DNA of 34,790 nucleotides from Clostridia bacterium (GCA_017512675.1 JAFWEY010000191.1:1-34790), one strand, 5' to 3'; positions 24,262 through 33,256 are shown, numbered from the stretch's first letter. The notes: generated from the sequence alone by a model not told the origin. Numbers and translations: made by a program.

Positions 24262-25899
24262 ATGAAACGCATGGTATGCCTGGTTGCACTGGGGATTCTT
24301 CTGCTTTGCGGCGCGGTCAGGGCCGAGCGGAAAATCTATACGGAACAGAACGGAGTGCGTGTATTCAGTGAGGACGGGCTCGCGGGCCTGATGGATGCGG
24401 ACGGGAACGTACTGCTGGACGCGCAGTTCAGAATGATCTATCCGTTTGCCGGCGATTATGCGGTCGCTGAAACCGCGTATCACGACAGCAAAGGCGTGAT
24501 CTCCAAAGACGGCCGAATTGTGATTCCCTGTGAGTATACGGATATCGAGATGTGGCCGGAGCGGGACCGGGCGACGGCTTATACCCCGGAATACGAGTAC
24601 GGGCGGTTCGTCGATCTCAAAACGGGGGAAACCGTTCTGGAAGGGCACTGTGTCATCTGGATGGAGGGCGGCGATACCGTCCGCATGTCGTTCAGTGACT
24701 ATGGCGGCTGGGATTACGACGGCCGGGAATTCGTAAACGGGCCGTTCTTCGCGGAGGTATTTGACGGGCGGATGAACCTTCGCTTCGGCGTGGACAGGAA
24801 AATCATAACGCGGATGGGGGACGGATATTACCTGACCGAAAGCGATGAAGAAGACGCCGAATGGATCCGGAGCGATTATTGGGACGCGTACCGCATCATC
24901 GACAGCAGCGGGCATCCGGTTCTCGATGATCTCTGCAGCTTTCCGTGGGAAGACGGCGACGGAGCCGTTCACTATACCCGCGCGGTGCGCAGTCCGCTGT
25001 GGGGCCTGTACAGGATCGCAAAGCGGTTCGCTCCCGGGATTGTTCTCAGCGCCCGGGAAAGCCTCAAACGGCACGAAACCGCGTTCAATAACATGAAGAC
25101 GGCGGTGAAGACCTTCGAGGTGTCGGGAATCCTCCGTCCGGACGGCAGCCGCATGGAAGTTCCCGGTTCTGTTCTGTCAGAGCGGGATGAAGAGGGCCTT
25201 TACCGGGCAAAAGCACTGAACCTGTGGGGCTATGTGACCGGGGACGGCGAATGGGCAATTCCCCCGGTTTACCGGCAGGCACGTGCGTTTGTAAACGGAT
25301 CGGCAATCGTTTCCCTGAAGGAGAACGAATGGTTTCTCATCGACCGGAACGGCCGGCAGGTGGGGAATCTGGTATGGGATGTCAATTTGCTGGATTACGG
25401 GATTTCCGGCGGGGGAGAGTATGTGGAAAACTGCTCGGACGTATCGAGGATCATACCGGTCCCGTCCGGGAGCGGGATTTGCCTGTACGATCACGGCGGA
25501 AGAAGGATTTGCGCCGATTCTTTTCCGCGCACGGAAGGCTTTTATCCGGGACTTGAAGGCAGCGTGCGTTTCCTGGATCGCCGAAGAATTGCCATCAACG
25601 ACGCGGAGGGAAACACATGCGTAGTGGATGACCGCGGAAACGTGACGGCGCGCGTCCCCGCAAAGTCCTTTCATCTTGCTGATTGGAGAATCCCTTACAG
25701 CTTTGTATACTGTGATGAGGGGAATTCGTGGCTGGAAACAGATATTCTGAAGGATCTGGGATGGCCGAATGAAGCGGAATATGCGCGGGTTCTCTGGTCC
25801 AGGGGATATGGCAATGTCCTCTGGGCGCAAAGGACGGACGGAAGCTGCCTTTACATGAACACGCGGGGAGAAGCCCTTTGCCCTGCCGGGAGCTATTAA
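24262..25899 (+). CDS. Secreted WG-repeat protein
   Basis: A 545-residue exported protein. The signal peptide is MKRMVCLVALGILLLCGAVRA; LLLC is not a good lipobox, so cleavage by signal peptidase I after VRA is more likely. The mature part contains WG-type beta repeats, best seen as FSEDGLAGLMDADGNVLLD, KGVISKDGRIVIPCEYTDI, LWGYVTGDGEWAIPPVYR and NEWFLIDRNGRQVG. Such repeats form propeller-like binding surfaces of mostly unknown partner. GGAGGG lies 7 nt before this ATG. The frame is open further upstream to 23812, but that part overlaps the L,D-transpeptidase gene and is not coding. It follows the wall enzyme by 149 bp, so a role at the cell surface is likely but unproven. Confidence 0.85.
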   Translation: MKRMVCLVALGILLLCGAVRAERKIYTEQNGVRVFSEDGLAGLMDADGNVLLDAQFRMIYPFAGDYAVAETAYHDSKGVISKDGRIVIPCEYTDIEMWPERDRATAYTPEYEYGRFVDLKTGETVLEGHCVIWMEGGDTVRMSFSDYGGWDYDGREFVNGPFFAEVFDGRMNLRFGVDRKIITRMGDGYYLTESDEEDAEWIRSDYWDAYRIIDSSGHPVLDDLCSFPWEDGDGAVHYTRAVRSPLWGLYRIAKRFAPGIVLSARESLKRHETAFNNMKTAVKTFEVSGILRPDGSRMEVPGSVLSERDEEGLYRAKALNLWGYVTGDGEWAIPPVYRQARAFVNGSAIVSLKENEWFLIDRNGRQVGNLVWDVNLLDYGISGGGEYVENCSDVSRIIPVPSGSGICLYDHGGRRICADSFPRTEGFYPGLEGSVRFLDRRRIAINDAEGNTCVVDDRGNVTARVPAKSFHLADWRIPYSFVYCDEGNSWLETDILKDLGWPNEAEYARVLWSRGYGNVLWAQRTDGSCLYMNTRGEALCPAGSY

Positions 25900-25923
25900 C
25901 TGGTGATCCTTCGAAGCGGGACC

Positions 25924-25990
25924 GGCGCGCCTGTTCCCCCGCGGACGACGGCTGAGTGCGCCGATGCACGGCCGCGGTTCGGGGCGCGCC
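25924..25990. repeat. GC-rich imperfect inverted repeat between convergent genes
   Basis: GGCGCGCC (25924-25931) and CCGCGG (25939-25944) recur in mirrored order as CCGCGG (25972-25977) and GGCGCGCC (25983-25990). There is no T tract. It lies in the 137-bp gap between the convergent WG gene and miaA and may serve as a weak two-way terminator. Confidence 0.4.
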
Positions 25991-26036
25991 GCGAAGCTTT
26001 CGGGCGCGCGCTGTGCCGCCGGATCGCGCGACGCCG

Positions 26037-26927
26037 TCACGGTTCGCGCAGAAACGCGCTGATGCAGGCCTCCGCCTCAGCCAGGGGATCTGCCGTCATG
26101 TCCAGCCAGCGGATGGCAGGGTCGCGCCTGAACCAGGTCATCTGACGCTTGGCAAAGCGCTTGATGGCGAGAGAAAGCTCGCCGAGCATCCGATCGCGGT
26201 CCGGCATGGCGCCCGTCAGGTAGCGGGCGATATAGCGGTACTCAAGGCCCAGCTTGTCCAGAAATTCGAACGATACGCCGGAATCCAGAAGGCGCGCGAC
26301 CTCCTCGATCATCCCCTGTCCGAGGCGCGCCTCAAGCCTTTCGTCGATGCGGCGGGCGAGGGTTTCCTTATCCCAGCGGACGCCGAGCTTCAGCACGCGC
26401 CAGCGCGGCTCGCGCCGCGGCACCACGCTGTCCCCGTCGTGCAGCTTTTCGAGCATGCGCATCACGCGGTTGCGGTTTTTGGCGTCCACCTGAACGCCGG
26501 GGACCTGTTCGCTCAGCATACGGTACAGCTTTTCAGTGGAAAAGGTTTCGAGATGATTCCGGTAATCCAGATCGGGCTTGATGTCGGAGAAGATATACCC
26601 TTCGGTGACGGAATCCACGTACAGGCCTGTCCCGCCCACCAGAAACGGAAGCCGGCCGCGGGAATGGATGCCGTCGACGGCGGCGTACGCAAGGCGCTGG
26701 TAATCGGCCATCGAAAAGAATTCCCCGGCGTCGCACACGTCGAGCAGGTGATGGGGAACGCCGCGCATCTCATCCCGGGTGATTTTCCCGCTGCCCAGAT
26801 CCAGCCCCCGGAAAACCTGGCGGGAATCGGCGGAGATCACTTCTCCGCCGTGGCGCAGCGCCAGCTCCACCCCCAGCGCGCTCTTGCCGGACGCGTTGGT
26901 GCCCACCACAGCGATCAACGGTTTCAT
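26037..26927 (-). CDS. miaA: tRNA dimethylallyltransferase
   Basis: MiaA transfers a dimethylallyl group to N6 of A37 in tRNAs reading UNN codons, consuming an isoprenoid made through the MEP route that ispG serves. The 296-residue protein has the P-loop GTNASGKSA (9-17), where GPTASGKS is usual. It also has DSRQVFRGLDLGSGK, the prenyl/tRNA-binding GGTGLYVDS and the C-terminal KRFAKRQMTWFRRD motif. The ATG at 26927 lies 8 nt after GGGAGGG on the minus strand; the frame is open further upstream, but there it crosses the promoter. It stands alone here, without mutL or hfq beside it. Confidence 0.96.
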   Translation of the reverse strand: MKPLIAVVGTNASGKSALGVELALRHGGEVISADSRQVFRGLDLGSGKITRDEMRGVPHHLLDVCDAGEFFSMADYQRLAYAAVDGIHSRGRLPFLVGGTGLYVDSVTEGYIFSDIKPDLDYRNHLETFSTEKLYRMLSEQVPGVQVDAKNRNRVMRMLEKLHDGDSVVPRREPRWRVLKLGVRWDKETLARRIDERLEARLGQGMIEEVARLLDSGVSFEFLDKLGLEYRYIARYLTGAMPDRDRMLGELSLAIKRFAKRQMTWFRRDPAIRWLDMTADPLAEAEACISAFLREP

Positions 26928-26955
26928 CACATCATCCCTCCCCGCAGCACCGTCC

Positions 26956-26984
26956 ATTTTATACGAAAAGGCGGAAGTTGTCAA
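26956..26984 (-). promoter_or_regulatory. Predicted miaA promoter
   Basis: On the minus strand TTGACA (26979-26984), a 17-bp spacer and TAAAAT (26956-26961), about 30 nt before the ATG. It is one of the best promoter matches in the window. Confidence 0.75.
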
Positions 26985-27025
26985 CGATCCGGAAGGACGC
27001 GGCCGTGCGCGGGCGGGAAAGCAAA

Positions 27026-27076
27026 TTCCCAAAGTAACGTCCACAGTGGACGAGGGGGCGGACGTTAGTCTGGGAA
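27026..27076. repeat. Inverted repeat with 17-bp arms beside the opp terminator
   Basis: Arms 27026-27042 and 27060-27076 match at 15 of 17 positions as reverse complements (TTCCC...TAACGTCC). A smaller palindrome TCCAC-A-GTGGA lies at 27041-27051. It sits between the miaA promoter and the opp terminator in a stretch with no gene. It could be an operator, a second terminator-like fold or the relic of a small mobile element; nothing identifies it. Confidence 0.5.
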
Positions 27077-27080
27077 CCAG

Positions 27081-27117
27081 AAAACAGGGGCTGTCTCAGT
27101 GCTGAGACAGCCCCTGT
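27081..27117 (-). terminator. Strong intrinsic terminator of the opp operon
   Basis: On the minus strand a 16-bp perfect stem (plus-strand arms 27084-27099 and 27102-27117) is followed by a T run (plus-strand AAAA at 27081-27084). It begins about 20 nt after the oppA stop. Confidence 0.92.
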
Positions 27118-27138
27118 GCGGGTGCGCCTGAAGGGAAA

Positions 27139-28815
27139 TTACGCCACCTCAGTCGCGTACTGGAAGAAGAAGTAGCCCAGCGAGGTGAAGCCGACGTTGT
27201 CCACGGTGCTGACCTTGCAGTAGGGCTGCGTGTAGAAGTACAGCGGGGCAACCGGGAAGCCGCCTTCGCTGTAGAGCAGTTCGGCCGCTTCGTACAGGAT
27301 CTCATCGCGCTCGGCGCCCGGCAGGGTGGCCTTGGCCTTGACGATCAGATCGTCGTATTCCGGATTGGAGAACACGCCGTAGTTGTTGCTCTGGCCGGTG
27401 ACCATCAGCTCCAGATAGGTGACCGCGTCGTTGTAGTCCGCGATCCAGCCCAGACGCGCGACGCCGAAGCTGTGCTCGCCCAGACCGTTGGTGTAGGTCG
27501 CCCACTCCTGGTTCTGCAGGGTGATGTTGATGCCCAGCACGGTCTGCCAGTCGGAGCCGACCGCTTCGGCGATCGCCTTGTGGGTATCGGAGGTGTTGAA
27601 GTTGTAGACGATGGTGGTGTCGGGATCCCAGGCGCCTTCATCGACGGCGGCCTGGTACAGCTCCTGCGCCAGCTCGCAGCGGCCGGAATAGGTCTCCAGA
27701 TCCGCTTCGGGATACGCTTCGCTCAGCCAGGCATACATGTCGCCCAGTTCGGAGTTGCCGTACGCGAAATCGTTGCCCGCGGAATCCAGGATGCCGGACG
27801 CGACCAGACCGGTGGCGGGAACCTGACCGCCCTGGGTGACGTTCTCGACGATGTTGTCGCGGTCGATGGCCAGGGTCAGCGCGGCGCGGACGCGCCAGTC
27901 TTCGATCTTCAGGCAGTTCAGGTACAGATAATAGGTGCCCACATAGGGGTTAATGAAGCAGTCGCCGGATTCGCGCAGCGTCTCGATCATATCGGTCGGG
28001 AAGCTGTCGACGAACTGCCACGCGCCGGTCTGATAGCTGGACAGGATCGCGGTTTCGCTGTCGGACAGGTTCCAGACGATCGCGTCGGGGCCCAGGTTCT
28101 CGTAATCGTAGTATTTCTCGTTCGGCTCCATGCGGATGTAGCTGTCATGCACCCACTCGGTGACCTTGTACGCGCCGTTGACCACGATGTTCGCCGGATC
28201 GGTCCAGTTCTCGGAACCTTCGACCACGTCCTGGCGGATGGGCATCAGGGACGGGAACGCGCACATGCTCAGGAAATACGCGCAGGGGGATTCCAGCGTG
28301 ATCTTCACGGTCTTGTCATCCACCGCTTCGATGGCCAGAGTGTCCGGATCGGCTTCGCCGGCCTGAATTTCGGCGGCGTTCAGCACGATGTGATCCAGGA
28401 AGTAGCCATACTCGGACGCGGTGTCCGGATTGACCAGGCGCTTCCAGCTGTACACGAAATCCTGGGCCTTGACCGGCTCGCCGTCGGACCAGAAGATGTC
28501 GTCGCGCAGCGTGAAGGTGTACACGGTCTGGTCTTCGGAGACTTCGTAGGAAGCCGCCTGCCCGAGGACGACTTCGGTGTTGAACACCGTCGTGTCTTCG
28601 GTCAGGTTCTCGTCCGTCATGGCGTACTTCATCAGGTTCTCGAACTGATGGTTGGTCATCATGGCGGCGTCGACCGAGTTGGCCAGGTTGGGATCGATGG
28701 TTTCGGGTTCCGAAGCGACACAGACGTTCAGCACGAACTCGTCGCCCTCGGCAACCGCGCCGACCATCGCCAGGCCCAGGCACAGGGCCAGGATCAGCGA
28801 AAGGATCTTCTTCAT
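27139..28815 (-). CDS. oppA: Oligopeptide ABC transporter, substrate-binding protein
   Basis: A 558-residue SBP_bac_5-family protein that captures peptides outside the membrane and delivers them to OppBC. Typical features are the start of the mature domain (FVLNVCVASEPETIDPN), YTFTLRDDIFWSDGEPVKAQDFVYSWKR-type segment near 120-145, and C-terminal lobe residues. The signal peptide MKKILSLILALCLGLAMVGAVAEGDE ends in an AxA-type site (AVA). The only early cysteine, C12 in LALCLG, is not in a lipobox. Gram-positive OppA proteins are usually lipoproteins, so how it stays at the cell is unclear. AAGGAGG precedes the ATG. It is the last gene of the operon, directly before the terminator. Peptide specificity is inferred from family only. 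Confidence 0.93.
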   Translation of the reverse strand: MKKILSLILALCLGLAMVGAVAEGDEFVLNVCVASEPETIDPNLANSVDAAMMTNHQFENLMKYAMTDENLTEDTTVFNTEVVLGQAASYEVSEDQTVYTFTLRDDIFWSDGEPVKAQDFVYSWKRLVNPDTASEYGYFLDHIVLNAAEIQAGEADPDTLAIEAVDDKTVKITLESPCAYFLSMCAFPSLMPIRQDVVEGSENWTDPANIVVNGAYKVTEWVHDSYIRMEPNEKYYDYENLGPDAIVWNLSDSETAILSSYQTGAWQFVDSFPTDMIETLRESGDCFINPYVGTYYLYLNCLKIEDWRVRAALTLAIDRDNIVENVTQGGQVPATGLVASGILDSAGNDFAYGNSELGDMYAWLSEAYPEADLETYSGRCELAQELYQAAVDEGAWDPDTTIVYNFNTSDTHKAIAEAVGSDWQTVLGINITLQNQEWATYTNGLGEHSFGVARLGWIADYNDAVTYLELMVTGQSNNYGVFSNPEYDDLIVKAKATLPGAERDEILYEAAELLYSEGGFPVAPLYFYTQPYCKVSTVDNVGFTSLGYFFFQYATEVA

Positions 28816-28875
28816 GATGGGTTCCTCCTTGTGATATATCTACAACCCGCGCCGAGGCGGACTGTATTCGGATGT

Positions 28876-29874
28876 TTACTGCCCGTCGAGCTTGTGGCAG
28901 GCGGCGTAATGGCCCGGCGCGTACTCTTTGAGCGCCGGCATCGACTGCGTGCACGCGTCGGTCGCGTACGGGCAGCGGGTGTGGAAGCGGCAGCCGGGAG
29001 GCGGATTGATCGGGCTCGGGATATCGCCCTCCAGCAGAATCCGCTGGCGCGCGCGGCTCTTGACCGGATCCGGCAGCGGCACGGCGGAGAGCAGCGTCTG
29101 CGTGTAGGGATGGATCGGATGGTTGCACAGCTCATAGCTTTCGGACAGTTCCACCAGGCTGCCCAGATACATCACGCCGATCCGGCTGGAAATATGGCGG
29201 ACAACGGAGATGTCGTGCGCGATGAACAGGTAGGTCAGCCCCATTTCCTGCTGCAGATCCTCCAGCATGTTGACGACCTGGGACTGAATCGAAACGTCCA
29301 GCGCCGAAATCGGCTCGTCGCACACGATGAATTCGGGATTCACCGCCAGCGCCCGGGCGATGCCCACGCGCTGCTGCTGGCCGCCGGAGAATTCGTGCGG
29401 AAAGCGGTTCGCGTGCTCGGTATTCAGCCCGACCTCGTCCAGCAGCTGGTTGATGCGCTCCCTGCGCTCGACCCTCCCGGGATACAGCTTATGAATGTCC
29501 AGCGCTTCGCCGACGATTTCGCCGACGGTCATGCGCGGATCCAGCGAGGCGGAGGGATCCTGAAAAATGATCTGCATTTTCCGGCGGTACGGCAGCATCG
29601 GAACCGCCGTTCCGGCTTCGCTGTCGTAAATCGTCGTTCCGTCGTATACGATTTTGCCGGAGGTCGGCTCGTGCAGCCGGATGATCGCGCGGCCGAGGGT
29701 CGATTTGCCGCAGCCGGATTCGCCGACCAGGCCCAGCGTTTCCCCTTTGTAGATGTCAAAGGTCACCGATTCGACGGCCTGAACGTACTGCTTCTTCGAG
29801 AAAATCCCGCCGCCGACCGCGAAATACTTGCGCAGATTGGCGATTTCTATCAGTTTCTGACGGTTGCCGTTCAT
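28876..29874 (-). CDS. oppF: Oligopeptide ABC transporter, ATP-binding protein OppF
   Basis: One of the two ATPases that power the peptide importer. The 332-residue protein has Walker [10 protein letters not shown] (51-59), Q-loop [13 protein letters not shown], signature [15 protein letters not shown], Walker [14 protein letters not shown] and the switch His in LFIAHDISV. The C-terminal oligopeptide-transporter extension has cysteines in [14 protein letters not shown] and AACH, a pattern known to bind a [4Fe-4S] cluster in DppD-type proteins. The ATG overlaps the oppD stop (ATGA, 4 bp), so the two ATPases are coupled. The gap of 60 nt to oppA holds the oppA ribosome site and no good promoter. 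Confidence 0.95.
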   Translation of the reverse strand: MNGNRQKLIEIANLRKYFAVGGGIFSKKQYVQAVESVTFDIYKGETLGLVGESGCGKSTLGRAIIRLHEPTSGKIVYDGTTIYDSEAGTAVPMLPYRRKMQIIFQDPSASLDPRMTVGEIVGEALDIHKLYPGRVERRERINQLLDEVGLNTEHANRFPHEFSGGQQQRVGIARALAVNPEFIVCDEPISALDVSIQSQVVNMLEDLQQEMGLTYLFIAHDISVVRHISSRIGVMYLGSLVELSESYELCNHPIHPYTQTLLSAVPLPDPVKSRARQRILLEGDIPSPINPPPGCRFHTRCPYATDACTQSMPALKEYAPGHYAACHKLDGQ

Positions 29875-30881
29875 TCCGCGCCGACCCCCTTATTCATAGC
29901 CTCCATGAAGTGCAGCCAACAGGCGCTGATGTGCCCGTCGCCAAAGTCCGCATAGGGCGGCTTTTCCCTGAGGCAGATTTTGCGGCAGTCCTTGCAGCGC
30001 GGCGCGAAGTTGCAGCCTTTCGGCGGGTTCAGAAGGTCGATCGGCGTGCCCTCGATCGGGATCAGGCGCTCGTGCGCATCTTCGTCCAGGCGCGGCATCG
30101 AAGCCAGAAGCCCCCGGGTGTACGGGTGCAGCGGCTGATAGAAGATGTCGTTCACGTTGCCCTGCTCCACGATTTTTCCTGCGTACATGACGGATACGCG
30201 GTCGCAGATTTCGGCGACGACGCCCAGATTGTGGGTGATGAATATGATCGAGGTATTCTCCTGCTTCTGCAGGCTCTTCATCAGCTCCAGTATCTGCGCC
30301 TGAATGGTCACGTCCAGCGCCGTGGTCGGCTCGTCCGCGATCAGCAGTTTCGGCTTGCAGATCAGCGCCATCGCGATCATCGCGCGCTGACGCATGCCGC
30401 CGGAAAACTCGTGCGGATACTGATCCATGCGCTTGTCGGCGTTGTTGATGCCGACCAGTTCGAGCATCTCGATGGCGCGGGCGCGCGCGTCCTGGCGCGA
30501 AATCGATTTGTCGTGGCAGGTCAGCGCTTCCATCAGCTGATCCCCGATGGTGTAGACCGGATTCAGGCACGTCATCGGATTCTGGAAGATCATCGAGACC
30601 TTGTTGCCGCGGAACTGCCGCATCTGTTCGGGCGTATAGGCGAGCAGGTCCTCGCCTTCGAAGGTGATGCTGCCGCCGATCACCCTGCCGGGATTCTGCA
30701 GAAGGCCGATGATCGAATAGGCTTCCACGCTCTTGCCGGAGCCGCTTTCGCCCACCACGCCCATCACTTCGTTGTAGCCGAGCGCGTAGGAAATGCCGTC
30801 CACCGCTTTGACTTCGCCGGCGGGTGTGAAGAAGGAAACCCGCAGATCCTCAACCTTGATCAGAGTGTCTGTCTCACGCAT
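29871..30881 (-). CDS. oppD: Oligopeptide ABC transporter, ATP-binding protein OppD
   Basis: The partner ATPase of OppF, 336 residues. Walker A is GESGSGKSV (44-52), the Q-loop region is MIFQNPMTCLNPV, the signature is FSGGMRQRAMIAMAL, Walker B is KLLIADEPTTALD and the switch His is in FITHNLGVV. The C-terminal extension has the cysteine set CNFAPRCKDCRKIC and ACW, again fitting an Fe-S site. GGGAGG, overlapping the oppC stop region, lies 7 nt before the ATG. The gap to oppC is 13 nt. Confidence 0.95.
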   Translation of the reverse strand: MRETDTLIKVEDLRVSFFTPAGEVKAVDGISYALGYNEVMGVVGESGSGKSVEAYSIIGLLQNPGRVIGGSITFEGEDLLAYTPEQMRQFRGNKVSMIFQNPMTCLNPVYTIGDQLMEALTCHDKSISRQDARARAIEMLELVGINNADKRMDQYPHEFSGGMRQRAMIAMALICKPKLLIADEPTTALDVTIQAQILELMKSLQKQENTSIIFITHNLGVVAEICDRVSVMYAGKIVEQGNVNDIFYQPLHPYTRGLLASMPRLDEDAHERLIPIEGTPIDLLNPPKGCNFAPRCKDCRKICLREKPPYADFGDGHISACWLHFMEAMNKGVGAE

Positions 30882-30894
30882 TGTGCATCCTCCC

Positions 30895-32262
30895 TCACTT
30901 CTTCAGACGCGGATCGAGCGCGTCACGCAGGCCGTCGCCGATCAGGTTCAGCGTCAGCACGATGACGGTCAGCATGATGGCCGGGTAGAACAGCCGGTGC
31001 GGGAACAGCGTAATGGTTTCCAGCGCGTCCGAACACAGCGAGCCCAGAGAGGCCATCGGCGCCGATACGCCGAGCCCCAGGAAGGACAGGAAGGATTCCA
31101 GGAAAATCGCGCTGGGGATCTGCAGGCAGGTCGTGATGACCAGCGATCCCACCGCGTTCGGCAGCAGGTGCCGCTTGATGATGCGCCCGCTGGTCGCGCC
31201 GAGCGCCACGGCCGCGGTCACGTATTCCTGCTTTCTGAGCTGCAGCACTTGGCCGCGGACGATGCGCGCCATGGTCACCCAGTACAGCAGCGCGAACGTG
31301 ATGAAGATGCTCACGATTCCGGCGCCCAGATCCCCCAGCATCCCGCCGATGCCGGTTTTGTGCGCGTCAAACCATGCCTGCAGCGGATCCTTCAGCACCA
31401 CCTGCAGCAGCAGCACGATCAGCACTTCCGGGATGGAGTAGATCAGTTCGACGATGCGCATCATCACAAAGTCGACCGCGCCGCCGGCGAGGCCGGAAAT
31501 GGCGCCGTAAACGGAACCGATCAGCAGTACGATGATCGCCGCCGAAATGCCGATGATGATCGATACCTGGGCGCCGTACATCGTGCGCGCCATCAGGTCG
31601 CGGCCGGCGGAGTCCGTTCCGAACACGTGGGGGAATACCCGCGAGATCAGCTTGATTTCCGCCGCGCCTTCGGCGGGCGTATCGGTGTGCTCGATCGGCG
31701 TGCTCTTCTTCCACGTGCCGTCATCCTGAATGTCGGACATCTTCACCAGCATCAGCGGCTCTTCCGCCTTGACGTCCAGCACGATGACGGATTTTTCAAT
31801 GGCCTTCGAGGCGGTGAAGGCGTAGGTCTTCCCGCCGAAACGGATGAAATAATCGCCCTTCTTGATTGCCGTCAGGGAACCGGGCTGCAGTGCGGTGGCG
31901 TAGAAGGCGTCGCAGTGACCGGACAGCGCTTCAACCTTCGCCTCATCCTTTGATAACTCAAACGGCGAGAGCTTCTGGGAGCTGCGGTACTGGTCGCCGT
32001 AGCCGTAGGGGACCAGCGACGGCCCGACGAAGGCGAAGAGCAGGCAGAGGATGAACACGAACAGCGCGATCATCGACACCGTGTTCGCGCGGAAGCGGCG
32101 CCACGCGTCGCGCCAGTAGGAAACGCTCTTGCGCTTCTCGACGACGGATTCCTTTTCGGTCTCCGACGCGGCCTCGAAATCCCCGCTGTTCAGGCCGAAC
32201 GCCTGTTCGATTTCTTTGGGATCCACCTGAAAGGGACTGATTTTGGCAAAACGTTCTTTCAT
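30895..32262 (-). CDS. oppC: Oligopeptide ABC transporter permease OppC with extra extracytoplasmic domain
   Basis: One of the two channel-forming permeases. At 455 residues it is about 150 longer than most OppC proteins. A charged cytoplasmic N-terminus (1-60) and TM1 (about 62-82) are followed by an unusual segment of about 110 residues (roughly 97-205). This segment is beta-like and includes GDYFIRFGGKTYAFTA and SVIVLDVKAEEPLMLVK. Only then does the family motif HVFGTDSAGRDLMART appear, and the core TM domain with the EAA loop (VTAAVALGATSGRIIKRHLLPN) follows normally. The extra part should lie outside, facing OppA. The ribosome site GGAGGG lies inside the end of oppB; the genes are 5 nt apart. 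Confidence 0.94.
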   Translation of the reverse strand: MKERFAKISPFQVDPKEIEQAFGLNSGDFEAASETEKESVVEKRKSVSYWRDAWRRFRANTVSMIALFVFILCLLFAFVGPSLVPYGYGDQYRSSQKLSPFELSKDEAKVEALSGHCDAFYATALQPGSLTAIKKGDYFIRFGGKTYAFTASKAIEKSVIVLDVKAEEPLMLVKMSDIQDDGTWKKSTPIEHTDTPAEGAAEIKLISRVFPHVFGTDSAGRDLMARTMYGAQVSIIIGISAAIIVLLIGSVYGAISGLAGGAVDFVMMRIVELIYSIPEVLIVLLLQVVLKDPLQAWFDAHKTGIGGMLGDLGAGIVSIFITFALLYWVTMARIVRGQVLQLRKQEYVTAAVALGATSGRIIKRHLLPNAVGSLVITTCLQIPSAIFLESFLSFLGLGVSAPMASLGSLCSDALETITLFPHRLFYPAIMLTVIVLTLNLIGDGLRDALDPRLKK

Positions 32263-32267
32263 CGCGC

Positions 32268-33209
32268 TCAGCCCTCCCTGTTCGTCAGCGTGATGCGCGG
32301 ATCGACGAGGCGGTAGGCGATGTCGACCACCAGATTCATCACGATGACCAGCGCGCTGAGCACCACCGTGGTCGCCATGATCACCGGGTAATCGCGGTTC
32401 AGCACGCTTTGCACAAAATACTTGCCCAGCCCCGGAATCTGAAAGGTCGATTCCACGACGAAGGAGCCGGTGATGATGCCCGCCGTGACCGGACCCAGAT
32501 AGGTGATGACCGGAATCAGCGAATTGCGCAGCGCGTGTTTCAAAACCAGCACGCGGGTTTTGACGCCCTTCGCGCGCGCGGTGCGGATATAATCCTGATT
32601 GATCGCGTCCAGCATGCTGGTGCGGGTCAGCTTGGCGACGTAGCAGATGTAGTACGAGGAAAGGCTGATGACCGGCATGATAAAGCTCCGGAAATCAGTC
32701 AGCGAACCGCTCTTCGGATCCAGCCAGCGAAGCTGTACCGCCAGCACCGCCAGCAGCAGCGTGGCCAGCACGAAGGTCGGGATCGCGACGCCGACCGTGG
32801 TCATCACGCGCAGCAGCCCGTCCAGCCAGGTGCCGCGCCGATAGGCGGCGATGCAGCCGAGCGGGATGCCGATCAGCACGGCGAGCACCAGCGCCGAAAT
32901 GCCCAGCTTGATCGAAAGATCGAATTTGCCCTGCTGAAAGAGGATCTTGGCTACGTCGGTTCCCTCCTGCATTTTCAGGGAAACGCCCAGATCGCCGTGC
33001 AGATAATTGGACACGTAATTCCGGAACTGCACGATCAGAGGCTTGTCGAGCCCGTACTTTTTGAACGCCAGCTCGATCGCCTGCGGGGAAGCCTTCTCCG
33101 ACAGAAACGGATTGCCGGGGATCGCGTTCATCAGAAAGAAGGTGATGGCCATAATAATCAGCAGTGTGCCGATTGCCGCCAGAATGCGCTTCAGGATGTA
33201 GGATGCCAA
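32268..33209 (-). CDS. oppB: Oligopeptide ABC transporter permease OppB
   Basis: The other permease subunit, 313 residues, the usual length. TM1 lies at about 8-28 (ILAAIGTLLIIMAITFFLMNA), followed by the GNPF and YGLDKP region and five further membrane segments. The cytoplasmic EAA loop is DYIRTARAKGVKTRVLVLKHALRN. The start is a TTG at 33209 with GAGGAG 9 nt upstream; no ATG or GTG fits as well. Use of a weak start codon on the first transporter gene could lower its yield. It follows the aldo/keto reductase gene by 47 nt without a terminator, so co-transcription is likely. Confidence 0.93.
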   Translation of the reverse strand: MASYILKRILAAIGTLLIIMAITFFLMNAIPGNPFLSEKASPQAIELAFKKYGLDKPLIVQFRNYVSNYLHGDLGVSLKMQEGTDVAKILFQQGKFDLSIKLGISALVLAVLIGIPLGCIAAYRRGTWLDGLLRVMTTVGVAIPTFVLATLLLAVLAVQLRWLDPKSGSLTDFRSFIMPVISLSSYYICYVAKLTRTSMLDAINQDYIRTARAKGVKTRVLVLKHALRNSLIPVITYLGPVTAGIITGSFVVESTFQIPGLGKYFVQSVLNRDYPVIMATTVVLSALVIVMNLVVDIAYRLVDPRITLTNREG

Positions 33210-33256
33210 AGTCGTTCACTCCTCGTTTTCCGGTTGCGGATCAGGAACGCCGCGGT

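Noticed and set aside
26928-27044. N-terminal extension of miaA
   Set aside because: It would run through the miaA promoter and lies before a good ribosome site; the P-loop belongs at about residue 9.
27472-29955. An 827-codon plus-strand frame opposite oppA and oppF
   Set aside because: Antisense of two recognised genes; no family motif or ribosome site.
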